The translations under genes and the position numbers were made by a program. From Gluconobacter oxydans (GTDB lineage Bacteria > Pseudomonadota > Alphaproteobacteria > Acetobacterales > Acetobacteraceae), in the NCBI RefSeq assembly GCF_006539685.1, contig NZ_BJNM01000005.1, positions 42,034 through 106,033 of the forward strand: 64,000 nucleotides of DNA, in the 5' to 3' direction. The notes beneath the pieces were generated by a model. It did not search any database. It saw nothing but the letters and a program-made list of their open reading frames with translations, and had not been told where the DNA came from. This document shows, piece after piece, positions 1 through 8,451 of this stretch (the first letter of the stretch is position 1; each line of letters starts with the position of its first letter).

Positions 1-128
1 CCGGCGAAAATGCCGCCCCGTTCCTGTCACGGACGGTCCCGGATCTCGGTGCCACGCTGGCCCTGCGCCGCTGGCTCGCCGTCAACATTCCGCGCTGGCG
101 CGAGGGGCAGGAAACCCGCCACCTCTGA
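1..128 (+). CDS. C-terminal end of an unidentified protein (partial)
   Basis: An open frame enters from the left edge and ends in TGA at 126-128, giving about 41 residues rich in Arg, Leu and Trp and ending in RHL. Codon use is normal for the neighbourhood. It stops five bases before the stop codon of the convergent Smr-domain gene, which fits a real gene end. There is too little sequence to name a family; the start lies outside the window. Confidence 0.4.
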   Translation, partial: GENAAPFLSRTVPDLGATLALRRWLAVNIPRWREGQETRHL

Positions 129-133
129 CAGGA

Positions 134-697
134 TCAGCGGCGGCGCGTCTTCAGCAGAATGCGGACCGATCCGTGATTGGCGGCATGGGGATGCACCACG
201 GCCAGAACCATGGACCGCAGATCCCCCCGCTGAAGCCACATCGGCAGCTCGCGCCGGATCAGCCCGCTGGTCTGCCCGCTCCCCAGCCCCGTCACAACCT
301 CGACACAGCGCCAGTTCCGTACCCGTGCCCGCTGCATAAAGTCATAAAGCCGCTCAAACGCTTCCTGCACGACATAGCCATGCAGATCGAGCCGCGCATC
401 GATCTTCATCTGCCCGCGTGACAGACGCTTCCAGCTCGTATCATCCAGCCCCGGTGCGCGAACGCCAACGGCAAGCTCTGCCGGACGTGACACAGGCTTT
501 TTCGGCTGGACCGGAACAAAGGAACGCCGGGAGACCACGGGGGCCGAGCGCGCAACCTCCGGCATAAGCGCAGGCGGCTCGGCCTTCGCCACAGGCATCA
601 TACGACGCGGCGCACGCGGAGAGCGCAACGGCTTGATGTCACGGACAACCATCCGCCACAACGTCGCCTCGTCCTCCCTCAGATCCCGCTTCGCCAC
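134..697 (-). CDS. Smr/MutS2-domain protein
   Basis: The C-terminal half carries an Smr domain, recognised by the LDLHGY motif near the middle and the VVTGLGSG turn that follows. Smr domains are known as DNA- or RNA-nicking modules; the substrate of this stand-alone form is not known. The N-terminal part is basic and proline-rich. I chose the GTG at 697 because GAGGA lies four bases before it and the protein then begins VAKRDL, like other stand-alone Smr proteins of this class. An upstream ATG at 805 is open but has no clear ribosome site and would overlap the promoter of the next gene. In many alphaproteobacteria this gene follows Tim44-mltA; here those genes lie about 6 kb away on the same strand, separated by accessory genes. 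Confidence 0.8.
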   Translation of the reverse strand: MAKRDLREDEATLWRMVVRDIKPLRSPRAPRRMMPVAKAEPPALMPEVARSAPVVSRRSFVPVQPKKPVSRPAELAVGVRAPGLDDTSWKRLSRGQMKIDARLDLHGYVVQEAFERLYDFMQRARVRNWRCVEVVTGLGSGQTSGLIRRELPMWLQRGDLRSMVLAVVHPHAANHGSVRILLKTRRR

Positions 698-859
698 ACC
701 ATCCTCGCTTGCTGTCCCACCCGCATTGCCCGGTCGGGAATTCAGGTCCCGAGCATGTAACGGGTTCCAGCGCCATTGAACAATGTTCTTTCGGGATTTC
801 GGCACTTACACCGCACTGATACGTTTACTTTCAGGTTCCATTTCCGAGAGAGCAGACCC

Positions 860-1069
860 ATGAGCCATCTCACCCAGGAAGAACGCGACAGCCTCCCCGA
901 CAGCGCCTTCGGCCTCCCCGAAAAACGCGCCTACCCGATCGACACCCGCGCCCGCGCCAGCAACGCCAAGGCCCGCGCCACGCAGGAATACGAGCGAGGC
1001 CTCCTTACGGCCGAAGAGCGTGACCGGATCGACAAGGCGGCCGACCGCCGCCTCGCCCAGGACGACTAA
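860..1069 (+). CDS. Small conserved hypothetical protein, 69 aa
   Basis: The protein starts MSHLTQEERD and is short, charged and Ala/Arg-rich, with the look of small DUF6582-like proteins of acetic acid bacteria, although that family call is tentative. The ATG at 860 is preceded by GAGAG at 846-850, so it is preferred over the in-frame ATG at 776, which would overlap the divergent Smr gene. No signal peptide or membrane segment is present. It stands alone between two divergent or co-directional genes and its role is unknown. Confidence 0.6.
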   Translation: MSHLTQEERDSLPDSAFGLPEKRAYPIDTRARASNAKARATQEYERGLLTAEERDRIDKAADRRLAQDD

Positions 1070-1113
1070 AACTCCCCGCAATCGCAAATTCACTTGACGT
1101 TAAGGGACATGCC

Positions 1114-1168
1114 GTCAGTCTCGCTTGCACGTGGTGTTACATGCGCTGGCTTTCGAAGCGAGACTGAC
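1114..1168 (+). promoter_or_regulatory. Long hairpin in the leader of the secreted lipase gene
   Basis: GTCAGTCTCGCTT at 1114-1126 is perfectly complementary to AAGCGAGACTGAC at 1156-1168, with a 29-base loop. The right arm ends immediately before the Shine-Dalgarno AAAGGA (1169-1174) of the gene starting at 1181. As RNA it would stack against the ribosome site; as DNA it could be a pair of operator half-sites. Function is inferred. Confidence 0.45.
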
Positions 1169-1180
1169 AAAGGATTTTTC

Positions 1181-2380
1181 ATGCCCCTGCCTTTCCTGCG
1201 CAAGATCCTGCCCCTTCTTGCGAGCACGGCCCTCTGCGTCTCTGGCGTCGCCAACGCTCCCGCAGCACATGCCGCAGCCCCGGCCGCTGTCCAGAAGCCA
1301 GGAACCATCACCGCTTCGGCCCCTCTTGCTGACGTCCTCAGCCTTCCGGACGCCGGACGCGCCCTGCGCATCACCTATCTTTCGACCAATGGCATCACCG
1401 GCAAGGGCCTCGTTCCCGTCACCGCCGAGATCATCCTGCCCGCAGGCCCTGCTCCCCAGGGCGGCTGGCCAATCGTCGCCTGGGCCCACGGCACCGTCGG
1501 CGTGGATGACAGCTGCGCCCCGTCCCTCAACCCTGTCAGCGACCGCAACCGCACCTATCTGTCCGCCTGGATGAAGCGCGGTTTCGCGATCGTCGCCACC
1601 GACTATCAGGGCCTCGGCACACCCGGCACCCATCCCTATCTGGACACCCGCGTCGAAGCCTACAGCGTCCTCGACAGCGTCCGTGCTGCCCTCGCCAATG
1701 TCCCGGACCTGAAAAACCGGATCATGATCGTCGGTCAGTCGCAGGGAGGCGGCGCAGCCGTCGCCACCGCGTCCTACGCACCAATCTACGCACCCGAACT
1801 GGACATCCGCGGCACCGTCGCCACCGGCGCGCCTTATGTGACGCCCGAACTGCTCGGCGGCCTGCTCAAAGCAGCTTCACAGCCCGGCATCGGTTACAGT
1901 CCGCTGATCAATTACGTCTTCTACCTCGCCGCCGGACTGGAAGGACACGATCCGCACTTCCGTCCCGAACAGGCCTTCACCCCCAAAGCGCTGCCCATCT
2001 ATCGCAATGCCGCCCATGAATACCTGACCTCCCTGTCCCATCAGACGCAGGAAGCCGGCCTAAACCTGCAGAACAGCCTCCAGCCGACTTTCCTCAAGGC
2101 CATGAGCCCGGCCCTGAAAGCCATGGCGTTCCCAACGCTCAAGCTGGCCCAGCCCCTCTTCACCGGCACCGGAACAGAAGACCGCGACGTGCCCCCCGCC
2201 CTTCAGCTTGGTCTGGTCAAAGCCGCCTGCGCAGCAGACTCCACGGTCCAGGCCCATCTCTACAAGGGACTGGACCACAGCCAGGTCGTAAACGGCTCCC
2301 TTCCGGACTCCGCCGCCTTCACAACAACCGTCATGACCGGCCAGCCCATCACCCCGCAGTGCAATCCCGTGCCGGAATAA
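1181..2380 (+). CDS. Secreted lipase/esterase, alpha/beta-hydrolase (secretory lipase family)
   Basis: This 399-residue protein begins with a signal peptide (basic MPLPFLRK, hydrophobic core, Ala-rich cleavage region near residue 30) and so acts outside the cytoplasm. The nucleophile motif GQSQGG lies near residue 186, preceded by the AWAHG oxyanion-type strand and a TDYQGLG motif, the pattern of the secretory lipase family (LIP). A DxP loop (GTEDRDVPP) and a late His (LDHSQV) can complete the Ser-Asp-His triad. The likely reaction is ester hydrolysis; the substrate is unknown. The start at 1181 has AAAGGA seven bases upstream, whereas an in-frame ATG at 1094 would add a non-signal extension. 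A 13-bp hairpin lies directly before the ribosome site. Confidence 0.8.
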   Translation: MPLPFLRKILPLLASTALCVSGVANAPAAHAAAPAAVQKPGTITASAPLADVLSLPDAGRALRITYLSTNGITGKGLVPVTAEIILPAGPAPQGGWPIVAWAHGTVGVDDSCAPSLNPVSDRNRTYLSAWMKRGFAIVATDYQGLGTPGTHPYLDTRVEAYSVLDSVRAALANVPDLKNRIMIVGQSQGGGAAVATASYAPIYAPELDIRGTVATGAPYVTPELLGGLLKAASQPGIGYSPLINYVFYLAAGLEGHDPHFRPEQAFTPKALPIYRNAAHEYLTSLSHQTQEAGLNLQNSLQPTFLKAMSPALKAMAFPTLKLAQPLFTGTGTEDRDVPPALQLGLVKAACAADSTVQAHLYKGLDHSQVVNGSLPDSAAFTTTVMTGQPITPQCNPVPE

Positions 2381-2385
2381 GCGGA

Positions 2386-2458
2386 AGGGAGATAAAGCTT
2401 CTCCCTAATCTCCAGCAGGCAGCACGATTGTCAGCAGAGAAAACTCTACTGACAATCG
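2386..2458. terminator. Hairpins between convergent lipase and glycosyltransferase genes
   Basis: Two inverted repeats lie at the convergence point. AGGGAGA at 2386-2392 pairs with TCTCCCT at 2400-2406, and CGATTGTCAG at 2425-2434 pairs with CTGACAATCG at 2449-2458. Neither has a strong T-run, so they are only possible terminators; the second overlaps the stop of the reverse gene. Confidence 0.35.
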
Positions 2459-3894
2459 GAGCCTTCAAACCGCTGGAGCGCATTCTCAAGACAGGGCGCA
2501 ATCGCCAGACACCCGGAGAAATCCGGATAGTCCACAGGCTTTAGTCGGAACAGCTCCCAGTCATTGACATGCTCCGCATCACAATGAAGATTCTTCTTAA
2601 ATTCAGGGGGAAGTGCTTTCAGCCATTTACCATTTACCGGATTGCGGAATCCGATACCATTTTCTTCATCGAATTTCAGATATGAGATGACTCTTGTCTC
2701 GATCAATTCTTTTTCTATGAAAAAGGGTGGCAAAGAGGAATGATTTGCAAAAATAAATGACTTGTTACCCACTGTGGCTACAAGAACGTCATAATCCCCA
2801 GCTTCCTTCGCGTCTCTCGAAAGAAGAATATTTTCATGACCTACAAAGAAAATATTCCCTCTGTTTTTCCGCTCCAGGAATCCCAGTCCCAATTTTTCTA
2901 TTATTGTTTTCCAATACGCACTTGACCCGGCAGCATTCACCAGAACTTCCGCAAGCGTGGAAGGATCTACCTTATCCTCGCTGTATACATAGCGTATCTC
3001 GGCATCATGCGCCGCATCCATCAATTCGTATGAACGCGCAATAGGCCGCTCTTCCGGACAGATGGCTATGCCTTTCGGCGCCTCCGCAAAAATCGACGTA
3101 TGAAAAGCCGAGCCAATAGGCCCTATGACAATATTCTCGTTAAATATCTTGATCTGATCGGCAACAGACAGGTCTTCAGGCCGAACGACCTTTACTCCAC
3201 GTCCCGAAAGTTCGGCACAGAGATCCTCTTCGTTACAGGGTAGCCGACTATTGTAGAGAGGGCTGACTCTCGAGAGATATACCATCCCTTTGAAATCAAA
3301 GCTGCTTTCCTGAACCGCCTTCAGTGACAGCGCTTTCAGATATTCTGCATAGCCCGTGTAAACAAAACCATCTTCAGAAAAAGCCTGCCCGGGTACGGTA
3401 ATGGAATCAAATCTTAATGGCACACGGGGAATAATAATCTGTTCTTTTCGGACCCCTGCATAACGAAGCAGATCGACCATCCAGGGTCTGGAAAAAATCT
3501 CTTCAACGGTCATGTCACTATGGAAAAGCACCAGCGTTTCCGGTGAACATTCCTTTGAAAAATACCAGAGTGTGTTCAGACATTCCGTGATGAAATGGCC
3601 GTAATGGTCGCCAATACACCCCCCATACACGACAGGCCGCCCTTGGTAAGAGGCTGTCTCCCCATTTTTCTGTGTCGTCAGAGCCTGTGTTTTCAATACA
3701 GGCGGGTAACTTGAAAAAAGAGCATTTCCGAAGATCTGTCGTCCTGTTTCATCAAATAATCCAAAGTCCTTATCCAGGCCGCCCTCTCGTCGTGGAACGT
3801 AGAGAACATTACGCCGTTCAAAAACTTCCGGAAAACCCTCTATAACAGAACCAGAAATATCATATTTGATGCAATCCTTGATATAATCACTCAT
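2446..3894 (-). CDS. Glycosyltransferase family 61 (DUF563)-like protein
   Basis: The 482-residue protein has the GT61/DUF563 signature GDHYGHFITE near residue 95 and, further on, a region containing GPIGSAFHTSIFA that resembles the conserved acidic/histidine C-terminal part of that family. Such enzymes transfer sugars onto surface polysaccharides or glycoproteins. Beyond about residue 340 there is a beta-rich tail ending in NDWELFRL, a pattern seen in ricin- or fascin-like trefoils. The gene is clearly more AT-rich than its neighbours and uses many AAA, AAT and TTT codons, which suggests horizontal acquisition. No other polysaccharide gene adjoins it. The donor and acceptor cannot be inferred. 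Confidence 0.7.
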   Translation of the reverse strand: MSDYIKDCIKYDISGSVIEGFPEVFERRNVLYVPRREGGLDKDFGLFDETGRQIFGNALFSSYPPVLKTQALTTQKNGETASYQGRPVVYGGCIGDHYGHFITECLNTLWYFSKECSPETLVLFHSDMTVEEIFSRPWMVDLLRYAGVRKEQIIIPRVPLRFDSITVPGQAFSEDGFVYTGYAEYLKALSLKAVQESSFDFKGMVYLSRVSPLYNSRLPCNEEDLCAELSGRGVKVVRPEDLSVADQIKIFNENIVIGPIGSAFHTSIFAEAPKGIAICPEERPIARSYELMDAAHDAEIRYVYSEDKVDPSTLAEVLVNAAGSSAYWKTIIEKLGLGFLERKNRGNIFFVGHENILLSRDAKEAGDYDVLVATVGNKSFIFANHSSLPPFFIEKELIETRVISYLKFDEENGIGFRNPVNGKWLKALPPEFKKNLHCDAEHVNDWELFRLKPVDYPDFSGCLAIAPCLENALQRFEGSDCQ

Positions 3895-4056
3895 ATCACA
3901 TCCTGTTCTGAAATAGTTCTATTTCAAATCGATAGCGAAGCTGTTCTCCGCTGTCCATATCACTTACTAAAACTCATCAAGCCGTAAACACACGATTTCA
4001 CTCGCAAGAAGAACCGCTTGATAGAAGGCAATCCATATTAACGGTTCTGCATATAT
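3895..4056. other. AT-richer intergenic region upstream of the GT61 gene
   Basis: This stretch has no open frame that looks coding. It should contain the promoter of the reverse-strand glycosyltransferase gene, but I could not place a convincing -35/-10 pair. Confidence 0.4.
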
Positions 4057-4058
4057 AA

Positions 4059-4092
4059 AAAAACCGGAGAGGTTTCCCTTCTCCGGTTTTTT
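4059..4092 (-). terminator. Rho-independent terminator of the cytochrome c peroxidase gene
   Basis: AACCGGAGA and TCTCCGGTT form a GC-rich stem flanked by A-runs on one side and T-runs on the other. It sits about 20 bases past the stop of the reverse-strand peroxidase gene and reads as a good terminator in that direction. Confidence 0.85.
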
Positions 4093-4111
4093 ACTGGAAA
4101 ATACTCAAACG

Positions 4112-5590
4112 TCAGTTCGAGGAACCAGAACCCGACACAGGAGCCTGCAGCGGCTGGTCAGCCGGCACATCCTTCAGCGGAATGCCCTCATACTTGCCCG
4201 TCAGCGTCTTGAGGAACGCCACGATGTCCGTGACATCCTGATCGGCAATGTCATGATCCGGCGTCTCATAACGTGCCATCTCCCGCACGACCTGCTCCAG
4301 CGTGGTGGCCGAGCCATCATGCAGCCACGGCCCCGTCAGCTCGACATTACGCAGGTTCGGAACCTTGAACCGCTCACGATCACCTTCCTTATGCGTAACA
4401 GCCATGCGGCCTTCATCGGCATCCGTCAGCTTCGTGTGACGGTTCTCGAAATACGGCCCTTCCAGACCAAGGATTTCATAAGCGTCTCCTCCCACGGCAA
4501 GACCGCTATGGCACCCCGAGCAGCCGATCTCCTTGAAGCGCTCGTAACCGCGCTTTTCCGGCGCCGTGATCGCCTTCGCATCGCCTTTCAGATACAGGTC
4601 AAAGCGGCTGTCCGGAGTGATCAGCGTCTTTTCATATTCCGCAATCGCCGCCGTGATCGTGTCCTTGTCGATCTGCTCAGAACCGAACGCCGCCGTAAAC
4701 TGCTCGGCATAACCCGGCGTGCTGCGGACATGATCGGCTACGGTGTTCCAGTCATGCGAACCCATTTCCAGCGGGTTCATGACCGGACCTGCCGCCTGCT
4801 CCGCCAGATCCTTCGCACGGCCATTCCAGAACTGCGCCATGCTGAACACGGCGTTATAGACGGTCGGTACATTGATCGGCCCCTTCTGGCCGCCGATCCC
4901 CGTCGCCGTCGTCAGGTTGTCCACGCCACCCTTGTTCAGACCGTGGCAGCTTGCACAGTTGAGCGTGCCATCACCAGACAGTCCCTTGTCGAAGAACAGC
5001 GCCCGGCCCAGCTCGGCCTTCTTCCAGTTCACATCCACGCTTTCGGGGATCGGCTGGATCGGCTCACCACGGAACTGCGCTGCCACACCCGGCGTCGCAT
5101 AGTAACGCTCACGCTGCTCACGCACCCATTTCAGAATGTCCGCGCGCTGCTTTTCATCCAGATGCGCATGCGGATGCATCAGCAGATAGGCTGACGGCGG
5201 CATCCGGTTCTGCGTGATGACTTCCTCGATGCGCGAAAGCTGCTCGACGGAAGGCGGCTTGCCGTCCTGCAGGGCCGTCAGAACCGGCGCATATTCGAAA
5301 TGACGCTGCCCCTGCACCAGATCACGCTTCATGATCTGATTGGCCAGCGGCAGCTTGAAATAGAACGGCAGTTCGACATTCTGCGTATGGCAGTAATCGC
5401 AGCGCACTTCCCGAAGGGCCGCAAACGCCGCCATCGCCGTCGGATCCTGACGCGTCGGGCTGCTGGCAGGCAACTGCGGTGCTCCAGCATGATCAAAATG
5501 CTCAAGATAAGTGACGGTCCCGCCCCAGGCGACAACGCCCAGCGCCACCAGACCGGCAATTCCCTTTGTAATCGTGCTGGAACGCACCAC
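4112..5590 (-). CDS. Tri-haem cytochrome c peroxidase
   Basis: The 492-residue protein has a membrane anchor near the N-terminus (about residues 9-28) followed by three haem c sites: CDYCH near residue 64, CASCH near 220 and CSGCH near 360. The last two belong to the di-haem CcpA/MauG peroxidase domain; the extra N-terminal haem domain is the arrangement of E. coli YhjA-type quinol/cytochrome peroxidases. It would reduce H2O2 to water in the periplasm using respiratory-chain electrons. The GTG at 5590 is preferred because AGGAG lies just upstream; in-frame ATGs at 5602 and 5608 and a start at 5647 are alternatives. A terminator follows, so it is probably transcribed alone. Confidence 0.88.
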   Translation of the reverse strand: MVRSSTITKGIAGLVALGVVAWGGTVTYLEHFDHAGAPQLPASSPTRQDPTAMAAFAALREVRCDYCHTQNVELPFYFKLPLANQIMKRDLVQGQRHFEYAPVLTALQDGKPPSVEQLSRIEEVITQNRMPPSAYLLMHPHAHLDEKQRADILKWVREQRERYYATPGVAAQFRGEPIQPIPESVDVNWKKAELGRALFFDKGLSGDGTLNCASCHGLNKGGVDNLTTATGIGGQKGPINVPTVYNAVFSMAQFWNGRAKDLAEQAAGPVMNPLEMGSHDWNTVADHVRSTPGYAEQFTAAFGSEQIDKDTITAAIAEYEKTLITPDSRFDLYLKGDAKAITAPEKRGYERFKEIGCSGCHSGLAVGGDAYEILGLEGPYFENRHTKLTDADEGRMAVTHKEGDRERFKVPNLRNVELTGPWLHDGSATTLEQVVREMARYETPDHDIADQDVTDIVAFLKTLTGKYEGIPLKDVPADQPLQAPVSGSGSSN

Positions 5591-5656
5591 TTTTCTCCTC
5601 ATACTCATGGTGTCGTGATAATGCGGAAAAGTGACACACAAAGTCAAAGTGATTGA

Positions 5657-5675
5657 ACCTGTCAGAAAAACAGGT
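5657..5675 (-). terminator. Weak hairpin after the DNA methyltransferase gene
   Basis: ACCTGT (5657-5662) and ACAGGT (5670-5675) form a 6-bp stem with a 7-base loop just past the reverse-strand methyltransferase stop. There is no T-run after it on the reverse strand, so it is a weak candidate. Confidence 0.25.
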
Positions 5676-5683
5676 ACTGTCGA

Positions 5684-6502
5684 TTAATCCTCGTCCTCAT
5701 GATCGATCGCCGCCCGCACCCGCTTACGCGCCACGTTCACATAGGACGTATCGGTATCAATCCCGATCCCCACACACCCCATCCGCTCTGCCGCCACCAG
5801 TGTCGTACCCGACCCCATGAACGGATCCAGCAGCACGCCTCCCGGTCGCAGCCCGTGCAACCGGATGCAAGCCTCGGGAAGTGCCACCGGGAACGTCCCC
5901 GGATGGCTGAACTTCTCCTTGCGGCTGCGCACGGTCTCGTAGGGAATAAACCATGTATCGCCCCGGCAGCGACGGTCCGTGATGTGCTGCCGCCGCACGA
6001 TATTGCTCTTGTCCGTAAACGGCACACCCGCATCCAGCCGCTGCACCGGCACGTTCCCCGTCTTGGTCAGATGGAACACATGCTCATGATTGCGATTGAC
6101 GAAACGCGCCGAGTTCAGCGGCTTGAAATGCCCGTAAGTGATCTCACCCACCGAAATCGACTTGATCCAGGTGATGTGGTTCTGCAGCACGAACAGCTTG
6201 CGCAGTCGCGTCATCAGTTCAAACGGCATCCAAGGCTGTGAGGATGACCCGGCGATATTCAGAAAAAACGACCCGTCATCCTTCATCACCCGGCACAGAC
6301 TGGTGCAGACATCCTCCAGCCAGTCCAGATACGCGTCCTCGGGCAGGCGGTCCTGATACGTCCGGTACGGCACCCCCAGATTATACGGCGGAGACGTCAC
6401 CACAACGTCCACACTCTGCGACGGCATCCGTCTGAGAACCGTCGTGCAGTCCCCCCGGATCAGCGTATGGACACCGAGCTTCTCCCGGCGACTGCGGATC
6501 AT
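5684..6502 (-). CDS. Beta-class DNA (adenine-N6 or cytosine-N4) methyltransferase
   Basis: The 272-residue protein has catalytic motif IV TSPPYN near residue 40 and the SAM-binding motif I DPFMGSGTT near residue 225. That order (IV before I) defines the beta class; the SPPY form occurs in both N4-cytosine and N6-adenine enzymes, so the modified base is undetermined. Its ATG (6502-6500) overlaps the mltA stop as ATGA, which fixes the start and implies translational coupling within a Tim44-mltA-methylase operon. A longer open frame upstream to 6718 lies inside mltA and is not used. No restriction endonuclease gene is nearby, so it is probably a solitary methylase with a regulatory or protective role. 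Confidence 0.87.
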   Translation of the reverse strand: MIRSRREKLGVHTLIRGDCTTVLRRMPSQSVDVVVTSPPYNLGVPYRTYQDRLPEDAYLDWLEDVCTSLCRVMKDDGSFFLNIAGSSSQPWMPFELMTRLRKLFVLQNHITWIKSISVGEITYGHFKPLNSARFVNRNHEHVFHLTKTGNVPVQRLDAGVPFTDKSNIVRRQHITDRRCRGDTWFIPYETVRSRKEKFSHPGTFPVALPEACIRLHGLRPGGVLLDPFMGSGTTLVAAERMGCVGIGIDTDTSYVNVARKRVRAAIDHEDED

Positions 6503-7641
6503 TGCGCCGCAGAATCCGCAGGAGGCCGCGGCAGGAACAGCACCATCCGGCCATGCGCATGCAAATTCCCCGCCACGGACTGCGCGGTCGCCCCCCAGCC
6601 CGTGAACAGATCGGCCCGGCCGGCGCCCTTGATGTCCGTCCCGATATCCTGAGCAAACACCAGATGATCCCAGGTCACAGGCTGACCCGCCCCATAAGGC
6701 AGCTTCGTCTCGACCCACAACGGCATCGCAAACGGCACCACGGACCGATCGACCGCCACGGAGCGCCCGGCCGTCAGCGGCATCCCGAACGCCCCTTTCG
6801 GCCCCTGCGCCAGATTGCCGTCATCGCGACGGAAGAAGACGTAATTCGGATTACGCTCCATGACGGACATCATCCGGTCCGGATGCGCCTCAAGCCAGTT
6901 GCGGATGCTGTCCATGCTGACACCATCCGCCGGCAGTTCGCCGTCCTGCACCAGAAGCCGCCCGAGCGGCACATAAGCCTGCCCGTTGCGCCCGTCATAG
7001 CTGACACGCACCTGTCCACCATCCGGCAGGATCAGCCGCCCGGAACCCTGGATCTGAAGGAAAAACAGATCCACCGGGCTTTTCAGCCAGGCAATCTCAA
7101 GCCCCTGCCCGGCCAGCGCCCCGCCATCAATCGCGGCACGGTCATAATACGGCGCGAACTGCCCGTTGACCCAGCGCCCGCTGACCATCTGGCCATTGGT
7201 CGCCTTCGCCCGCACCAGATCGCGCGGCCGACCGTAGACCGGCGTCTGATACGCCCCGCCCCGCGTCAGGGACGCCGGGATCTGCGGCTCGAAATAGCCG
7301 GTATAGAACGCCTCCGTCCCCGCCTCGTAAGGCTGGAACCACGTCTCCAGATAGGTTCGCGCATCCGAAGCCGTCGCCAGCGCCGCACAGGCATTGCTCC
7401 AGTCGGCAGCATGACGCCCATAGGTAATGGCCTCGCTCCCGCCGAGCACCGTCTCGGGCGGCAACTGCGACAGACGATGACACTCATCCCGCAGCAACGG
7501 CATCAAGGACGTGAAATCCTCCTGCTCCCACCCGGCAAGCGAGTCATATCCGACAGGAGAGAGCGAAAGCGACGAGGGCGCATTCTGGGGCATGCATCCG
7601 CACAGCGCGCCAAGCGTCAGCAGGGTCAGCAGTTTCTTCAT
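6499..7641 (-). CDS. mltA: Membrane-bound lytic murein transglycosylase A
   Basis: The 380-residue protein starts with a lipoprotein signal, MKKLLTLLTLGALCGC, with the lipid-modified cysteine at 16. The MltA domain contains the YTGYFEP motif, the VDLFFLQIQGSGRL segment and the C-terminal 3D motif DIGTDIKGAGRADLF with the catalytic aspartate. It cleaves peptidoglycan glycan strands to give 1,6-anhydromuropeptides and is anchored to the outer membrane. It lies 12 bases after the Tim44-domain gene and overlaps the DNA methyltransferase gene by four bases. Length and motif content are normal for the family. Confidence 0.95.
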   Translation of the reverse strand: MKKLLTLLTLGALCGCMPQNAPSSLSLSPVGYDSLAGWEQEDFTSLMPLLRDECHRLSQLPPETVLGGSEAITYGRHAADWSNACAALATASDARTYLETWFQPYEAGTEAFYTGYFEPQIPASLTRGGAYQTPVYGRPRDLVRAKATNGQMVSGRWVNGQFAPYYDRAAIDGGALAGQGLEIAWLKSPVDLFFLQIQGSGRLILPDGGQVRVSYDGRNGQAYVPLGRLLVQDGELPADGVSMDSIRNWLEAHPDRMMSVMERNPNYVFFRRDDGNLAQGPKGAFGMPLTAGRSVAVDRSVVPFAMPLWVETKLPYGAGQPVTWDHLVFAQDIGTDIKGAGRADLFTGWGATAQSVAGNLHAHGRMVLFLPRPPADSAAQ

Positions 7642-7653
7642 CGGAGAACGCGA

Positions 7654-8451
7654 TCAGGCCGGACGCGATGCCGCCAGACGCCACCGCGCGTCGGACTGCC
7701 CCGCCACACGCTCGAAGAGCCACAGATCGTGGAACTCGGTCACAGCCTCGGTTCCGACCACCGGCTCACCCTCACGATCCGTGAGGATATTCACCTGACG
7801 CGACACGATCTTCACTTCGATTCGGCCGACCCGCGTCCCGTCTTCCGCAGACACAAGCATCGCATCCAGAATGGACAGGCTCTCGATCCCGCGCAAATCA
7901 CTCCGCTGCGTCTCCCCCGCCTGCACCCGGGCATCAATCGCCGCGGAAAAAGAGTCCATGGAGGCCGGCGTCAGCAGCTTTTCCAGCGCCGTACGGTCGC
8001 CGACCGCAAAAGCCGGAACCACCTGACGGAACGTCCCTTCGGCTTCCTTCAGGAAACCATCGGGCGAAAATCCCGGGAAAACAGACCCGATCTCACCCAG
8101 AACCGTCCCGACCCGCGTGGCCGGAGCAGGAATTTCATACGCCACATCCGGCACCGCCTGATCGAACACCCCGGGAGCAGCCCCCGGTTTCCCCGCAACC
8201 TGCCCTGGCAGCGGCGGCGGAATGCTCGGACGTGCGGCATCCGGAGCCGCCCCCTTCTGCGCGCCCGGACCAAACCCGGCCCCCGGACGCTCCTGCCGCA
8301 CCCCCTGCATCCCGACACGCCGGCCAAGAACACGGTACAGCCTCACCCCCAGCGCCACGGCGAGCACGAACAGGACCACGAGGTCCCAGGGAAAATAATG
8401 ACCCGCGTGAGCCATGAGGCCAGCGGGGAGATGGATGTCGTCAGAAGACAT
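7654..8451 (-). CDS. Tim44-domain membrane-anchored protein
   Basis: The 265-residue protein has one transmembrane segment near residues 20-35 (DLVVLFVLAVALGVRLY), a proline/alanine-rich linker to about residue 110, and a C-terminal Tim44-like domain that begins GFLKEAEGTFRQVV and ends with a DLWLFER strand. Bacterial Tim44/TimA proteins face the inner membrane; their exact job is unclear, but the gene is regularly found next to mltA in alphaproteobacteria, as here. It is the first gene of the reverse operon and diverges from secB across a roughly 190-base intergenic region. Confidence 0.85.
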   Translation of the reverse strand: MSSDDIHLPAGLMAHAGHYFPWDLVVLFVLAVALGVRLYRVLGRRVGMQGVRQERPGAGFGPGAQKGAAPDAARPSIPPPLPGQVAGKPGAAPGVFDQAVPDVAYEIPAPATRVGTVLGEIGSVFPGFSPDGFLKEAEGTFRQVVPAFAVGDRTALEKLLTPASMDSFSAAIDARVQAGETQRSDLRGIESLSILDAMLVSAEDGTRVGRIEVKIVSRQVNILTDREGEPVVGTEAVTEFHDLWLFERVAGQSDARWRLAASRPA

